Origin: Pseudomonas rubra
Lineage (GTDB): Bacteria; Pseudomonadota; Gammaproteobacteria; Pseudomonadales; Pseudomonadaceae
Assembly (NCBI RefSeq): GCF_028656935.1
Contig: NZ_JAMDGZ010000013.1
Coordinates: forward strand, 62,001 to 126,000
Direction: 5' to 3'
DNA length: 64,000 nt
The notes beneath the pieces are model-generated. The model searched no databases and had not been told where the DNA came from. It worked only from the letters and a program-made list of their open reading frames with translations. Each line of letters starts with the position of its first letter. The stretch's first letter is position 1. Positions 7,619 through 16,713 of the stretch are shown here, one piece after another. Position numbers and translations under genes: made by a program.

Positions 7619-9259
7619 TCACAGGTGTTGATCGATATAGGTCGTGGTCGCCGCATCCAGCGAGGCGATCAGTTCCGGCGAGCCGCCGCGGAACTGGCGG
7701 AACAGGTTGCGTGCAACCGACTTTCCGGAAGTGTCCAGCGGCACCGACAGAGTCGGCTGGAAGCGCTCGCTCAGTTCGGCATAGGCACTCCACGGGCCGA
7801 TGTAGGACTCGTTCAGGCCATTGACCACGCTGACGGCATAGCGCACGGCATGGCCGGGCAGCCAGTTCGGCTGGCTCGGGACTTGGGTCTGCCAGCCGTC
7901 GGCGCGAATGCTCGGGGCACCGACAGGGGCTTCGAGGTAGCCGGTGGGTTTGTTCGGGGTGTAGTCCTTGAGCAACAGGTAAGTGCTCCAGCCCCACCAG
8001 TTGTCGATCTGTGCCGTGTCATTGAGGTTGTTGACGTCGGCGCGGCGCATCAGCTTGCCGTTGCGCAGGGCGAACAGCGGGGCGAAGTTGCCAGGCACCT
8101 GGCCTTGTACGGCCGCTTGCAGGTCGGCGGCGATGCGCAAGGCGCCATAAGCATTGGGTGCAGGCAGGGTGCCGCTGTCGAAGGCCTGGAAGATCTCGTC
8201 GGCAGACTTCTGCACCGCCAGACCCACCTGCTTGCGGTTGGTCACATCGATACTGTCGAAGTAGCGCTTGTCGCCATAACCGCGCCAGGTATCGCCTTGA
8301 GCGTTGCGTAGCACCAGGCCATATTTGCTGTCTTCGTCGTGCATGAAGCGCGAGATCAACGAGCCAAGGTCGGCCGGGGTGACGTTGTCCTTGATCGCCT
8401 TGCGCGGCACCCGCACATGGCCGGCCGAGAACAGGTCGGTGAGGAAGTGGTCGGCAAAGGCGTTCATTGCATAGGCCAGTTCCAGCTGTTTGTCATCGCC
8501 GCTGGCCCCTGCCTTCACGGCCTGGCGCAGGGCGGCGGTGTGCCCGGCGATATAGGCCAGCAGCGCCCATTCGCCGAAGTGGTCCCAGTTGCTGGCGGCA
8601 AGCTTGAGGTAGCGGCCCAGTGGGAACATCGCCGAGACGACGCTGCCGCCGCCGGTGATCTTGTTCCATTCCTCCGAGAGGGTATCGCCCAGTTGGTCGT
8701 AGGCTTCGTGAGGCTGGCGGCCGTCTTTGATGGCCTGGTTGGCAGCGGTGATTTCGCGCTGCATGACCGCAAGGATTTCGCCGGCTTCTGCCCGGGAGGC
8801 GGGCAGTACGGCCAGCGTATCGAAGGCGGCGGCAAAGCGTTGGACGCGTTCTTCGGCAGTGGCGCCATCGGCAATCGGCCGCTCGGGAACGCCATAGAAA
8901 TCACCGCCCAGGGCGACGATCTGGCCGTAGCTGAGGGTCAGGCCATTGGGCAGGTGCAGGGCCACTTGCCAGGCCGGAATCGGTGCGCTGTCCTGGTTGA
9001 AGCGCAGCAAGGTGTGGTCGCCGATGGCGGTGTGTTCGCCGCCCTCGAAGCGCAGCACCGGTTCGCTGACTACGGGCGGTTTGGCGGCCAGGCCGAGGCG
9101 GTGGTACTTGATGGTGTGATGGCCGTCGAGTACCAGCACGATGCGGGTATCGGGGCTGGAAATCTTGATGCCGTCAACGCTGAACAGGGCATCGAGATCG
9201 GCGACCAGGGTGGTGGCGAGCGCTTTTTGCGCGTGCAGTCCGGTTTGCATACCTGACAT
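7619..9259 (-). CDS. Predicted zinc-dependent phospholipase C / P1-nuclease-fold protein
   Basis: 546 residues, no obvious signal peptide. Residues 221-315 look like the zinc site of the phospholipase C/P1 nuclease fold: NWDHFGEWA (His227), AYIAGHTAAL (His240), then ADHFLTDLFSAGH, whose H271-x3-D275-x5-H281 spacing equals that of the S1/P1 motif HFxGDxHxPxH, and FMHDEDSKYGL. The remainder (1-200 and 330-546) is not recognised; the first 120 residues look beta-rich. Start chosen at ATG 9257-9259 because AAGGAG lies six bases before it; the upstream TTG is too close to that site. A LexA box sits 38 bases upstream. The enzyme class is inferred from the metal motif; the substrate is unknown. Confidence 0.6.
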   Translation of the reverse strand: MSGMQTGLHAQKALATTLVADLDALFSVDGIKISSPDTRIVLVLDGHHTIKYHRLGLAAKPPVVSEPVLRFEGGEHTAIGDHTLLRFNQDSAPIPAWQVALHLPNGLTLSYGQIVALGGDFYGVPERPIADGATAEERVQRFAAAFDTLAVLPASRAEAGEILAVMQREITAANQAIKDGRQPHEAYDQLGDTLSEEWNKITGGGSVVSAMFPLGRYLKLAASNWDHFGEWALLAYIAGHTAALRQAVKAGASGDDKQLELAYAMNAFADHFLTDLFSAGHVRVPRKAIKDNVTPADLGSLISRFMHDEDSKYGLVLRNAQGDTWRGYGDKRYFDSIDVTNRKQVGLAVQKSADEIFQAFDSGTLPAPNAYGALRIAADLQAAVQGQVPGNFAPLFALRNGKLMRRADVNNLNDTAQIDNWWGWSTYLLLKDYTPNKPTGYLEAPVGAPSIRADGWQTQVPSQPNWLPGHAVRYAVSVVNGLNESYIGPWSAYAELSERFQPTLSVPLDTSGKSVARNLFRQFRGGSPELIASLDAATTTYIDQHL

Positions 9260-9296
9260 ATTCAACTCCTTTGAGATGTCATGGATTCAAAAATAA

Positions 9297-9312
9297 CTGT
9301 ATGTATGTACAG
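9297..9312 (-). promoter_or_regulatory. LexA box (SOS operator)
   Basis: CTGTATGTATGTACAG fits CTGT-N8-ACAG exactly, the gammaproteobacterial LexA consensus (P. putida LexA1 type). It lies 38 bases before the start of the phospholipase-like gene and covers the probable -10 element of its promoter, the usual position for repression. Confidence 0.8.
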
Positions 9313-9331
9313 TTGTTTTAATCATATCCAA
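9304..9331 (-). promoter_or_regulatory. Probable sigma-70 promoter of the phospholipase-like operon
   Basis: Read on the minus strand: TTGGAT (9326-9331), 16-base spacer, TACATA (9304-9309). The -10 hexamer is inside the LexA box, so LexA binding would block it. Prediction by eye. Confidence 0.4.
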
Positions 9332-9384
9332 ACCATTTCCTACGTCAATAACTCTTTTTTCTTACGCCGAAATACGCTGCATCA

Positions 9385-9415
9385 TTAGGTGGCTGACGTA
9401 TCATTAGCCGCCTAA
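9385..9415. promoter_or_regulatory. Inverted and direct repeat before the AEC carrier gene
   Basis: TTAGGTGGCT (9385-9394) faces AGCCGCCTAA (9406-9415) with one mismatch, and ATCATTAG occurs as a direct repeat at 9381-9388 and 9400-9407. The pair ends 24 bases before the start codon at 9440. It could be an operator or a leader hairpin; no regulator gene adjoins it. Confidence 0.35.
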
Positions 9416-9439
9416 CGACAGTCATCGGGACCGCCCTGC

Positions 9440-10381
9440 ATGCTCGCCCTTTTTATCCAGACGCTGAACATCACGGCGCCGGTGTTCGCCATGCTGTTCA
9501 TGGGCGTGCTGCTCAAACGCATCAAGGCCATCAACGACAGCTTCATTCACACCGCCTCGTCGCTGGTGTTCAACGTGTGCATGCCGGCGTTGCTGTTTCT
9601 GGGGATCTATCACGCCGACCTGACTGCCGCGGTCAAACCCGGGTTATTGGTGTTTTTCGTGGTCGCTACCCTGGGCAGTTTTGCCCTGGCCTGGGGCTTT
9701 GCCCTCTGGCGTTGCCCTCGAGAAGATCGCGGGATCTACACCCAGGGCGGCTTTCGCGGCAACAACGGGGTGATTGGCCTGGCGCTGGCCGCCAGCATGT
9801 ACGGTGACTACGGCATCTCGTTGGGGGCGATCCTCGCCGGCCTGGTGATCCTGCTGTACAACTCGCTGTCATCGGTGGTGCTGGCGGTGTACAGCCCGAG
9901 CATGAAGTCCGACCCCTGGAGCATCTTCAAGAGTATCCTGCGCAACCCGCTGATCATCAGCGTGCTGCTGGCCACGCCCATGGCCTACGGGCAAGTGCCA
10001 CTGCCGAACTGGTTGCTGACCTGCGGTGATTACCTGGCGCAGATGACCCTGCCGCTGGCGTTGATCTGCATCGGCGGTACCCTGTCGCTGGCTTCATTGC
10101 GCGAAAGTGGCGGCCTGGCGCTCAGTGCCAGCCTTGTGAAAATGCTCTGGCTGCCGGTGATCGGTACCCTGGCCGCCTGGCTTTGCGGCTTTCGCGGGGC
10201 GGAGCTGGGCATCCTGTTTTTGTACATCGGTAGCCCGACCGCCGCTGCCAGTTATGTCATGGCCCGGGCGGCCAACGGTAACCATGAGCTGGCCGCCTCG
10301 ATCATCGTAATTACTACGCTGATGGCTGCCATAACCACGAATATCGGCATTTTCCTCTTGCAGTGGGGCGGCTGGATCTAG
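9440..10381 (+). CDS. AEC-family (auxin efflux carrier-like) transporter
   Basis: 313 residues, almost entirely hydrophobic with about ten membrane segments in two Mem_trans halves: LNITAPVFAMLFMGVLLKR at the N-terminus, then the loop GGFRGNNGVIGLALAASMYG, and a second half beginning NPLIISVLLATPM. AEC proteins are bile/arsenite/riboflavin-fold carriers exporting or importing small organic anions such as malonate or malate; the substrate here cannot be told. Start ATG at 9440 has only a weak ribosome site (GGGACCG). It reads away from the LexA-controlled operon and is followed 52 bases later by aroP. Confidence 0.88.
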   Translation: MLALFIQTLNITAPVFAMLFMGVLLKRIKAINDSFIHTASSLVFNVCMPALLFLGIYHADLTAAVKPGLLVFFVVATLGSFALAWGFALWRCPREDRGIYTQGGFRGNNGVIGLALAASMYGDYGISLGAILAGLVILLYNSLSSVVLAVYSPSMKSDPWSIFKSILRNPLIISVLLATPMAYGQVPLPNWLLTCGDYLAQMTLPLALICIGGTLSLASLRESGGLALSASLVKMLWLPVIGTLAAWLCGFRGAELGILFLYIGSPTAAASYVMARAANGNHELAASIIVITTLMAAITTNIGIFLLQWGGWI

Positions 10382-10433
10382 ATTCTGTGCCGACAATAAA
10401 ACCGACACTGCCTTCCACCTTCAAGGACACTTC

Positions 10434-11807
10434 ATGCAAGAACAGACCCCTCCGGAGCGATTACAGCGCGGGTTGAAAAATCGCCATATCCAGTTGATTG
10501 CCCTGGGTGGCGCCATCGGTACCGGCCTGTTTCTTGGCATTGCCCAGACCATTCAAATGGCCGGTCCGTCCGTGCTGCTGGGCTATGCCATCGCCGGGCT
10601 GATGGCGTTCTTCATCATGCGCCAGTTGGGCGAGATGGTGGTCGATGAGCCGGTTGCCGGCAGCTTCAGCCACTTTGCCCACCGCTACTGGAACGAGTTC
10701 GCCGGTTTCGTTTCCGGCTGGAACTACTGGGTGGTCTATGTGTTGGTTGGCATGGCCGAGCTTACGGCCGTGGGCATCTACGTGCAGTACTGGTGGCCGG
10801 ACTTCCCGACCTGGGCGACGGCGGCGATCTTCTTCGTGGTGATCAACCTGATCAACCTCACCCAGGTGAAGGTCTATGGCGAGATGGAGTTCTGGTTCGC
10901 CCTGGTCAAGGTTATCGCCATTGTCAGCATGATCGGCTTTGGTGCCTGGTTGCTGGCCAGCGGCAATGGTGGGCCGGACGCCAGCGTGGCCAACCTGTGG
11001 CAGTACGGTGGCTTCTTCCCCAATGGCTTCACCGGTTTGCTCATGGCCATGGCCGTGATCATGTTCTCCTTTGGCGGCCTGGAACTGGTCGGTATCACCG
11101 CAGCCGAAGCCGACAACCCGCGCTACAGCATTCCGCGCGCCACCAATCAGGTGGTCTACCGCATCCTGATCTTCTACATCGGTGCCCTGGCAGTGCTGCT
11201 GTCGCTGTACCCATGGCAGAAGGTGGTGCAGGGCGGTAGCCCGTTCGTGATGATCTTCCACAACCTGGACAGCAGCCTTGTGGCGACCATCCTCAACGTG
11301 GTGGTGCTGACGGCGGCGCTGTCGGTGTACAACAGTTGCGTGTACTGCAACAGCCGCATGCTGTTCGGCCTGGCCAGCCAGGGTGATGCGCCGCGGGCCT
11401 TGCTCAAGGTCAACCGTCGCGGCGTGCCGCTGACCGCCCTGGGCGTTTCGGCGCTGGCGACCGGTCTGTGCGTGCTGATCAACTACCTGATGCCGGGCGA
11501 GGCCTTCGGCTTGCTGATGGCCCTGGCGGTGTCGGCGCTGGTGATCAACTGGGCCAGCATCAGCATCACCCACCTGAAGTTCCGCCGCGCCAAACAGGCG
11601 GCTGGCGAGTCGAGCTTCTACAAGAGCTGGGGACACCCGGTGACCAACTACCTGTGCCTGGCGTTCATCGGCCTGATCCTGGTGGTGATGTACCTGACCC
11701 CGCCGATCCGCATTTCGGTGCTGCTCATCCCGGCCTGGATCGCCACCCTGGGCGTGGCCTTCTGGCTGAAAAAGAAGAGCGCAAAGACCGCCGTCGTCAG
11801 CAACTGA
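10434..11807 (+). CDS. aroP: Aromatic amino-acid permease AroP (APC family)
   Basis: 457 residues with 12 predicted membrane helices. The N-terminus LQRGLKNRHIQLIALGGAIG, then RQLGEMVVDEPVAGSFSHFA and SGWNYWVVYVLVGMAELTAV, reads almost like E. coli AroP, with the APC signature FGGLELVGITAAEADNP in the middle. It should import phenylalanine, tyrosine and tryptophan by proton symport in the inner membrane. ATG at 10434 is preceded by CAAGGACACTTC. Convergent with the carboxymuconolactone decarboxylase-like gene. Close relatives (PheP, ProY, GabP) cannot be wholly excluded, but the N-terminal match favours AroP. Confidence 0.88.
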   Translation: MQEQTPPERLQRGLKNRHIQLIALGGAIGTGLFLGIAQTIQMAGPSVLLGYAIAGLMAFFIMRQLGEMVVDEPVAGSFSHFAHRYWNEFAGFVSGWNYWVVYVLVGMAELTAVGIYVQYWWPDFPTWATAAIFFVVINLINLTQVKVYGEMEFWFALVKVIAIVSMIGFGAWLLASGNGGPDASVANLWQYGGFFPNGFTGLLMAMAVIMFSFGGLELVGITAAEADNPRYSIPRATNQVVYRILIFYIGALAVLLSLYPWQKVVQGGSPFVMIFHNLDSSLVATILNVVVLTAALSVYNSCVYCNSRMLFGLASQGDAPRALLKVNRRGVPLTALGVSALATGLCVLINYLMPGEAFGLLMALAVSALVINWASISITHLKFRRAKQAAGESSFYKSWGHPVTNYLCLAFIGLILVVMYLTPPIRISVLLIPAWIATLGVAFWLKKKSAKTAVVSN

Positions 11808-11829
11808 CGGCCTTGCCCGAAGTGATCGT

Positions 11830-12207
11830 TCAGCCCTGCGGGTAGCTGTCGATCACTTCCTGGGCGGCGCGAAAGGCATCGACCGCCGCCGGTACACCGG
11901 CGTACACCGCGCAATGCAGCAGCGCCTCGCGAATCTCCTCGACCGTACAGCCGTTGTTCAAGGCGCCACGCACGTGGCCCTTGAGCTCTTGCGGGCACTT
12001 GAGTGCGGTGAGGGCGGCGAGTGTGATCAGGCTGCGGGTTTTCAGCGGCAGGCCGTCGCGGCTCCAGACGCTGCCCCAGGCGTGTTGGTTGACGAAGTCC
12101 TGCAGTGGCTGGCTGAACTCGGTCGCGTTGTTCAGTGCGCGGTCGACGAAGGCATCGCCCATGACCTGGCGGCGAACCTGTTCGCCGGTTTTGTTGCTAT
12201 CGCCCAT
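11830..12207 (-). CDS. Carboxymuconolactone decarboxylase-family protein (PcaC-like)
   Basis: 125 residues forming one CMD/AhpD-like helical domain. Recognisable are the TRSLITLAALTALKCPQELK helix, GCTVEEIREALLHCAVYAGVPAA and VDAFRAAQEV. The pattern E-x-x-x-H-x-A-x-Y-x-G-x-P-A-A is that of PcaC (4-carboxymuconolactone decarboxylase, beta-ketoadipate pathway) rather than AhpD, since the paired CxxC redox cysteines are absent. The start at 12207 (MGDSNKTGEQ) has AAGGAAAA ahead. It lies 10 bases behind the CaCA antiporter and is probably in its operon. No other pca gene is near, so the pathway role is uncertain. Confidence 0.8.
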   Translation of the reverse strand: MGDSNKTGEQVRRQVMGDAFVDRALNNATEFSQPLQDFVNQHAWGSVWSRDGLPLKTRSLITLAALTALKCPQELKGHVRGALNNGCTVEEIREALLHCAVYAGVPAAVDAFRAAQEVIDSYPQG

Positions 12208-12217
12208 GTTGTTTTCC

Positions 12218-13303
12218 TTAGTGTTGGCGGCGCCAGGCACGCAGGGTGGTGTATAGCAGCAACGCCCCCAGTGCTGGCAGTGCATAGAACAGCATTAGTT
12301 TTTCAAGCCGGCTGGCCAGTGGCATGCCGGTGGTGAAGGCCACTACGTGCAGGCCATAGGCCAGGTACAGGCCGAGGAACACCAGGCCTTCGGCGCGCGT
12401 CACTCGGTAGCCCGAGTAGAACACCGGCAAGGCCAGCACGGCGACGCCGAGCATTACCGGTAAGTCAAAGGCCAGGGCGTTGGGCGAGATCGACAGGGGC
12501 GCGGGGGCCACCAGCGCGGTCAGGCCGAGCACCGCCAGCAGGTTGAACAGGTTGCTACCGATGACGTTGCCCACGGCGATTTCCCGCTCGCCGCGTAGGG
12601 CGGCGATCAGCGAGGTGGCCAGCTCCGGCAGGGAAGTACAGACGGCAACCACGGTCAGGCCGATGACCCGCTCCGACAGACCCAGGTCCTGGGCCACCTC
12701 TACCGCTGCTTCCAGCAGCAGATGGCCGGCCACGCTGAGCAGGCCGAGCCCGGCCAGCATTATCAGCACGCTGACCAGCCAGAACCGGCCACCGCGCTGC
12801 GGGCGCGGGCCTGGAGCGGGGTAGGTGCGGGCATGGTGGCGGGACTGGTGCCAGAGGATCGCCAGGTAGCCGAGCAGGCCGCACAGCAGCAGGCCCCCTT
12901 CCAGGCGGCCGAGCAGTTCGTTGAGGGCCAGCAGGTACACCGCAAGGCTTGCGCCGATCATCACTGGGATGTCCAGGCGTACCAGTTGGCGCGAAACCCG
13001 CAGCGGAATGATCAGGGCAGCCAGGCCCAGGGTGACCAGGATGTTGAAGATATTGCTGCCAATTACGCTACCGACGGCGACATCCGGGGCGCCGGTGTAG
13101 GCTGCCTGCAGGCTGACGGTCAGTTGCGGTGCGCTGCTGCCGAACGCCACCAGGCTCAGGCCGATGATCAGTGGCCGTACCTGCAGGCTGGCGGCCAGGC
13201 GCAGGGCGGCGCGTACCAGCAGTTCGGCGCCGGCGATCAGCAGCAGCAGGCCGATGCTCAGTTGCAGCAGGCTGAAAGTAGGTAAAGCGGCCAGGTCGAA
13301 AAT
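12218..13303 (-). CDS. Na+/Ca2+ (cation) antiporter of the CaCA family, apparent ATT start
   Basis: About 361 residues, ten or eleven membrane helices with both CaCA alpha-repeats: GLSLVAFGSSAPQLTVSL with GSVIGSNIFNILVTLGLAAL in the first half, and AVCTSLPELATSLIAALRG with GNVIGSNLFNLLAVLGLTAL in the second. Family of E. coli YrbG/ChaA-type cation exchangers. There is no ATG, GTG or TTG that would include the first helices; the first GTG (13150) would start inside alpha-repeat 1. An ATT at 13301-13303, seven bases after CGGAG, gives MIFDLAALPTFSLLQLSIGL, a sensible N-terminus. CTG three codons later is the alternative. Followed by the PcaC-like gene. Confidence 0.8.
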   Translation of the reverse strand: MFDLAALPTFSLLQLSIGLLLLIAGAELLVRAALRLAASLQVRPLIIGLSLVAFGSSAPQLTVSLQAAYTGAPDVAVGSVIGSNIFNILVTLGLAALIIPLRVSRQLVRLDIPVMIGASLAVYLLALNELLGRLEGGLLLCGLLGYLAILWHQSRHHARTYPAPGPRPQRGGRFWLVSVLIMLAGLGLLSVAGHLLLEAAVEVAQDLGLSERVIGLTVVAVCTSLPELATSLIAALRGEREIAVGNVIGSNLFNLLAVLGLTALVAPAPLSISPNALAFDLPVMLGVAVLALPVFYSGYRVTRAEGLVFLGLYLAYGLHVVAFTTGMPLASRLEKLMLFYALPALGALLLYTTLRAWRRQH

Positions 13304-13323
13304 GGTCGTGCTCCGGGGTCAGG

Positions 13324-13695
13324 TCAGTCGCTGAGACTTTGTACCCGTACGCGGGCGGTTCCGCTACGGATCATCCCGAGTTTTTCTGCGGCGGCGCGCG
13401 ACAGGTCGATCAGTCGTCCACGGCTGTGCGGGCCGCGGTCGTTGATGCGGACCACGACACTGCGTTGGTTGTTGAGATTGGTGACCTTGACCCGCGTGCC
13501 GAAAGGCAGGCTGCGGTGGGCGGCGGTCATGCCGTGTTGATTGAAGGGCTCGCCACTGGCGGTGCGTTTGCCGTGGTGACGGGAGCCGTAATAGGAGGCG
13601 GTGCCGGACTTGTCGTAGCCGCGGGGGTCAATATCGTGGCTGGCGCAGCCGGCCAGCAAGGTGAAGAGCGCGAGTGCGCTAAGGGGACGCCACAT
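13324..13695 (-). CDS. rlpA: RlpA-like septal lipoprotein, short form without SPOR domain
   Basis: 123 residues: lipoprotein signal MWRPLSALALFTLLAGC (lipobox LAGC), then one double-psi beta-barrel RlpA domain (SGTASYYGSRHHGKRTASGE, FGTRVKVTNLNNQRSVVVRI, NDRGPHSRGRLIDLS). The acidic residues of the TASGEPF segment and the NDRGP aspartate are those linked to lytic transglycosylase activity on denuded peptidoglycan in P. aeruginosa RlpA. The C-terminal SPOR domain of full-length RlpA is missing, so this is a small paralogue and septal targeting is unlikely. Start at 13695 was preferred because the ATG at 13722 lies inside a REP and hides the lipobox. Confidence 0.85.
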   Translation of the reverse strand: MWRPLSALALFTLLAGCASHDIDPRGYDKSGTASYYGSRHHGKRTASGEPFNQHGMTAAHRSLPFGTRVKVTNLNNQRSVVVRINDRGPHSRGRLIDLSRAAAEKLGMIRSGTARVRVQSLSD

Positions 13696-13720
13696 GTATG
13701 CAGATGCTCCGTGGGTGGCC

Positions 13721-13773
13721 ATCGCGGGGCAAGCCCGCTCCCACAGGCTGTGGAAGCGGGCTTGCCCCGCGAT
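13721..13773. repeat. REP pair (inverted) between gatB and rlpA-like gene
   Basis: ATCGCGGGGCAAGCCCGCTC faces GAAGCGGGCTTGCCCCGCGA with a 13-base middle. Same element type as at 7360. It separates gatB from the downstream lipoprotein gene, so it is a likely 3' boundary of the gatCAB transcript. Confidence 0.92.
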
Positions 13774-13788
13774 TAGCAGGCGACGCGA

Positions 13789-15234
13789 TTACCCTTCGAG
13801 CTTGCTCTTGAGCAATTGGTTCACTTGCTGCGGGTTGGCCTTGCCCTTGGAGGCTTTCATGGCCTGGCCGACGAAGAAGCCGAACATCTTGCCGCGCTTG
13901 GCCTCATCGGCGGCGCGGTATTGCTCGACCTGCTCGGCGTTGGCGGCCAGCACTTCGTCCAGGACCTTCTCGATCGCACCGCTGTCGGTGACCTGTTTCA
14001 GGCCTTCGGCTTCGATGATCTGGTCGGCATCGCCGTCACCTGCGGCCATCTTCTCGAACACCACCTTGGCAATCTTGCCGCTGATGGTGTTGTCGAGGAT
14101 GCGCTTGAGCATGCCGCCCAAATGCTCGGCACTGACCGGCGACTGGTCGATTTCCAGGCCCAGCTTGTTGAGCAGGCTGCCCAGTTCGACCATGACCCAG
14201 TTGGCGGCAAGCTTGGCATCGCCGCACACACCGACCACCTGTTCGAAGTAGTCGGCCTGCTCACGGCTGGTGGCCAGCACGTTGGCGTCATAGGCCGACA
14301 GGCCGAACTGGCTCTGGAAGCGTTCGCGTTTTTGCGGTGGCAGTTCCGGCAAGGTGGCGCGGATGCCGTCGAGGAAGTTGTTCTCGATGACCACTGGCAA
14401 CAGGTCCGGGTCGGGGAAGTAACGGTAGTCGTTGGCTTCCTCCTTGCTGCGCATCGAACGGGTTTCGTCCTTGTTCGGGTCGTACAGGCGGGTTTCCTGG
14501 ATGACCCGGCCGCCGTCTTCGATCAGCTCGATCTGGCGCTGGACTTCAGTGTTGATGGCGCGCTCGATGAAGCGGAACGAGTTGACGTTCTTGATCTCGC
14601 AGCGGGTGCCGAACTCGACCTGGCCTTTGGGACGTACCGAGACGTTGCAATCGCAACGCAGCGAGCCTTCGGCCATGTTGCCGTCGCAGATGCCCAGGTA
14701 ACGTACCAGGGCATGGATGGCCTTGACGTAGGCCACGGCTTCTTTGGCGCTGCGCAAGTCCGGTTCGGAGACGATCTCCAGCAGCGGCGTACCGGCGCGG
14801 TTGAGGTCGATGCCGGTGGCGCCGCTGAAGTCTTCGTGCAGGCTCTTGCCGGCGTCTTCTTCAAGGTGCGCACGGGTGATGCCGACGCGCTTGACCGTAC
14901 CGTCCTCGAGGGCGATGTCCAGGTGGCCCTTGCCGACGATCGGCAGCTCCATCTGGCTGATCTGATAGCCCTTGGGCAGGTCGGGGTAAAAGTAATTCTT
15001 GCGCGCGAACACGTTGTGCTGGCCGATCTCGGCATCGATGGCCAGGCCGAACATGCAGGCCATGCGCACCGCTTCCTGGTTGAGCACTGGCAGCACGCCA
15101 GGCATCCCCAGGTCGATCAGGCTGGCCTGGGTGTTCGGCTCGGAGCCGAACGTGGTAGCGCTGCCGGAGAAAATCTTCGACTGGGTGGCGAGCTGGGTGT
15201 GAATCTCCAGCCCGATGACAACTTCCCATTGCAT
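13789..15234 (-). CDS. gatB: Aspartyl/glutamyl-tRNA amidotransferase subunit B
   Basis: 481 residues. Opening [20 protein letters not shown] is the GatB N-terminus; the family signature [24 protein letters not shown] is present, and the C-terminal GatB/YqeY tail ([20 protein letters not shown]) is complete. GatB binds misacylated Glu-tRNA(Gln) or Asp-tRNA(Asn), phosphorylates the side chain and amidates it with ammonia channelled from GatA. Last gene of gatC-gatA-gatB, 11 bases after gatA. Normal length for the family. Confidence 0.97.
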   Translation of the reverse strand: MQWEVVIGLEIHTQLATQSKIFSGSATTFGSEPNTQASLIDLGMPGVLPVLNQEAVRMACMFGLAIDAEIGQHNVFARKNYFYPDLPKGYQISQMELPIVGKGHLDIALEDGTVKRVGITRAHLEEDAGKSLHEDFSGATGIDLNRAGTPLLEIVSEPDLRSAKEAVAYVKAIHALVRYLGICDGNMAEGSLRCDCNVSVRPKGQVEFGTRCEIKNVNSFRFIERAINTEVQRQIELIEDGGRVIQETRLYDPNKDETRSMRSKEEANDYRYFPDPDLLPVVIENNFLDGIRATLPELPPQKRERFQSQFGLSAYDANVLATSREQADYFEQVVGVCGDAKLAANWVMVELGSLLNKLGLEIDQSPVSAEHLGGMLKRILDNTISGKIAKVVFEKMAAGDGDADQIIEAEGLKQVTDSGAIEKVLDEVLAANAEQVEQYRAADEAKRGKMFGFFVGQAMKASKGKANPQQVNQLLKSKLEG

Positions 15235-15245
15235 GTGGTGATCCC

Positions 15246-16697
15246 TCAGAAGCCGTTAGGTGCGCGAGTGTGCCAGTCAGTTACTTGCTGATAGCGGTGC
15301 GCGACGTTGAGCAGGCGGCCTTCGTGGAAATACGGGGCGAGCAGTTGCACGCCAACCGGCAGACCATCGACGAAACCGGCCGGCATCGACAGGCCTGGCA
15401 GGCCGGCGAGGTTGGCGGTGATGGTGTAGACGTCTTCCAGGTACTCAGCGACCGGGTCGTTGTTCTTGGCGCCGATCTTCCAGGCCAGGTTTGGCGTGGT
15501 CGGGCCGAGGATCACGTCGACGTCGTTGAAGGCTGCCATGAAATCGTTCTTGATCAGGCGGCGGATTTTTTGCGCCTGCAGGTAATAGGCGTCGTAGTAA
15601 CCCGCCGACAGGGCGTAGGCGCCGACCATGATCCGGCGCTGCACTTCAGGGCCGAAGCCTTCGCCGCGAGAGCGCTTGTACAGGTCGGTGAGGTCGACCG
15701 GGTTCTCGCAGCGGTAGCCAAAACGCACACCGTCAAAGCGCGACAGGTTGGAGGAGGCTTCGGCCGGGGCGATCACGTAGTAGGCCGGGATTGCGTGCTG
15801 CATGTTCGGCAGGCTGATTTCCTTGACCACCGCACCGAGCTTTTGCAGCTCCTTGACGCTGGCATGGACCAGATCGGCAATGCGTGGGTCAAGGCCGGCA
15901 CCGAAGTATTCCTTCGGCAGGCCGATGCGCAGGCCTTCGAGGGAGGCATTGAGGCCTGCGCTGTAGTCCGGCACCGGCTCATCGATGCTGGTGGAGTCCT
16001 TGGCGTCGAAACCGGCCATGGCTTGCAACAGCAGCGCGCAGTCTTCGGCGGTGCGCGCCAGTGGGCCACCCTGGTCGAGGCTCGAGGCATAGGCGATCAT
16101 GCCCCAGCGCGAAACGCGACCGTAGGTCGGTTTCAGGCCAGTGAGGCCAGTCAGCGCCGCCGGCTGGCGGATCGAGCCGCCGGTGTCGGTGGCAGTGGCC
16201 GCTGGCAGCAGGCGCGCGGCGACTGCGGCAGCCGAACCACCAGAGGAACCGCCGGGCACGTGCTCGAAGTTCCACGGGTTTTTCACTGCGCCGTAGTAGC
16301 TACTCTCGTTGGCCGAACCCATGGCGAATTCGTCCATGTTGGTCTTGCCCAGAGTGACGGTACCGGCCTCGGCCAGCTTGCTGACCACGGTGGCGTCATA
16401 CGGCGCCTTGAAGTTGTCGAGCATCTTCGAGCCGCAACTGGTGCGAATACCCTGGGTGCAGAACAGGTCCTTGTGGCCGATCGGCGCGCCAAGCAGGGCA
16501 CCGCTCTCGCCAGCGGCGCGGCGGGCGTCGGCGGCACGGGCCTGGCTAATCGCCAGTTCCTCTGTGACGCTGATGAAACTGTTGATTTGCGGGTCGAGCT
16601 GGTTGATCCGCGCCAGCAGGGCACGGGTCAGCTCTTCGGAGGAAAACTTCTTGTCGGCGAGTCCGCGGGCGATCTCGGCCAGGGTCAATTGATGCAT
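15246..16697 (-). CDS. gatA: Aspartyl/glutamyl-tRNA amidotransferase subunit A
   Basis: 483 residues of the amidase-signature family. The Ser-cisSer-Lys triad is visible: Lys76 (APIGHKDLF), Ser151 ([11 protein letters not shown]) and Ser175 ([11 protein letters not shown]), in the same relative spacing as characterised GatA. It hydrolyses glutamine and delivers ammonia to GatB for tRNA-dependent Gln/Asn formation. Lies 16 bases downstream of gatC and 11 upstream of gatB, all on the minus strand, so the three subunits are co-expressed. Confidence 0.97.
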   Translation of the reverse strand: MHQLTLAEIARGLADKKFSSEELTRALLARINQLDPQINSFISVTEELAISQARAADARRAAGESGALLGAPIGHKDLFCTQGIRTSCGSKMLDNFKAPYDATVVSKLAEAGTVTLGKTNMDEFAMGSANESSYYGAVKNPWNFEHVPGGSSGGSAAAVAARLLPAATATDTGGSIRQPAALTGLTGLKPTYGRVSRWGMIAYASSLDQGGPLARTAEDCALLLQAMAGFDAKDSTSIDEPVPDYSAGLNASLEGLRIGLPKEYFGAGLDPRIADLVHASVKELQKLGAVVKEISLPNMQHAIPAYYVIAPAEASSNLSRFDGVRFGYRCENPVDLTDLYKRSRGEGFGPEVQRRIMVGAYALSAGYYDAYYLQAQKIRRLIKNDFMAAFNDVDVILGPTTPNLAWKIGAKNNDPVAEYLEDVYTITANLAGLPGLSMPAGFVDGLPVGVQLLAPYFHEGRLLNVAHRYQQVTDWHTRAPNGF

Positions 16698-16713
16698 GGC
16701 AGGCTCTATTCCC

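Noticed and set aside
13148..13150. GTG 13148-13150 as start of the CaCA antiporter
   Set aside because: It lies within the first alpha-repeat (LVAFGSSAP) and would remove the first membrane helix and a half. The frame upstream encodes a good helix.
13696..13722. Upstream start (ATG 13720-13722) for the RlpA-like protein
   Set aside because: That ATG overlaps the REP, and the extension would place nine extra residues before the lipoprotein signal. MWRPLSALALFTLLAGC is a proper lipoprotein start.
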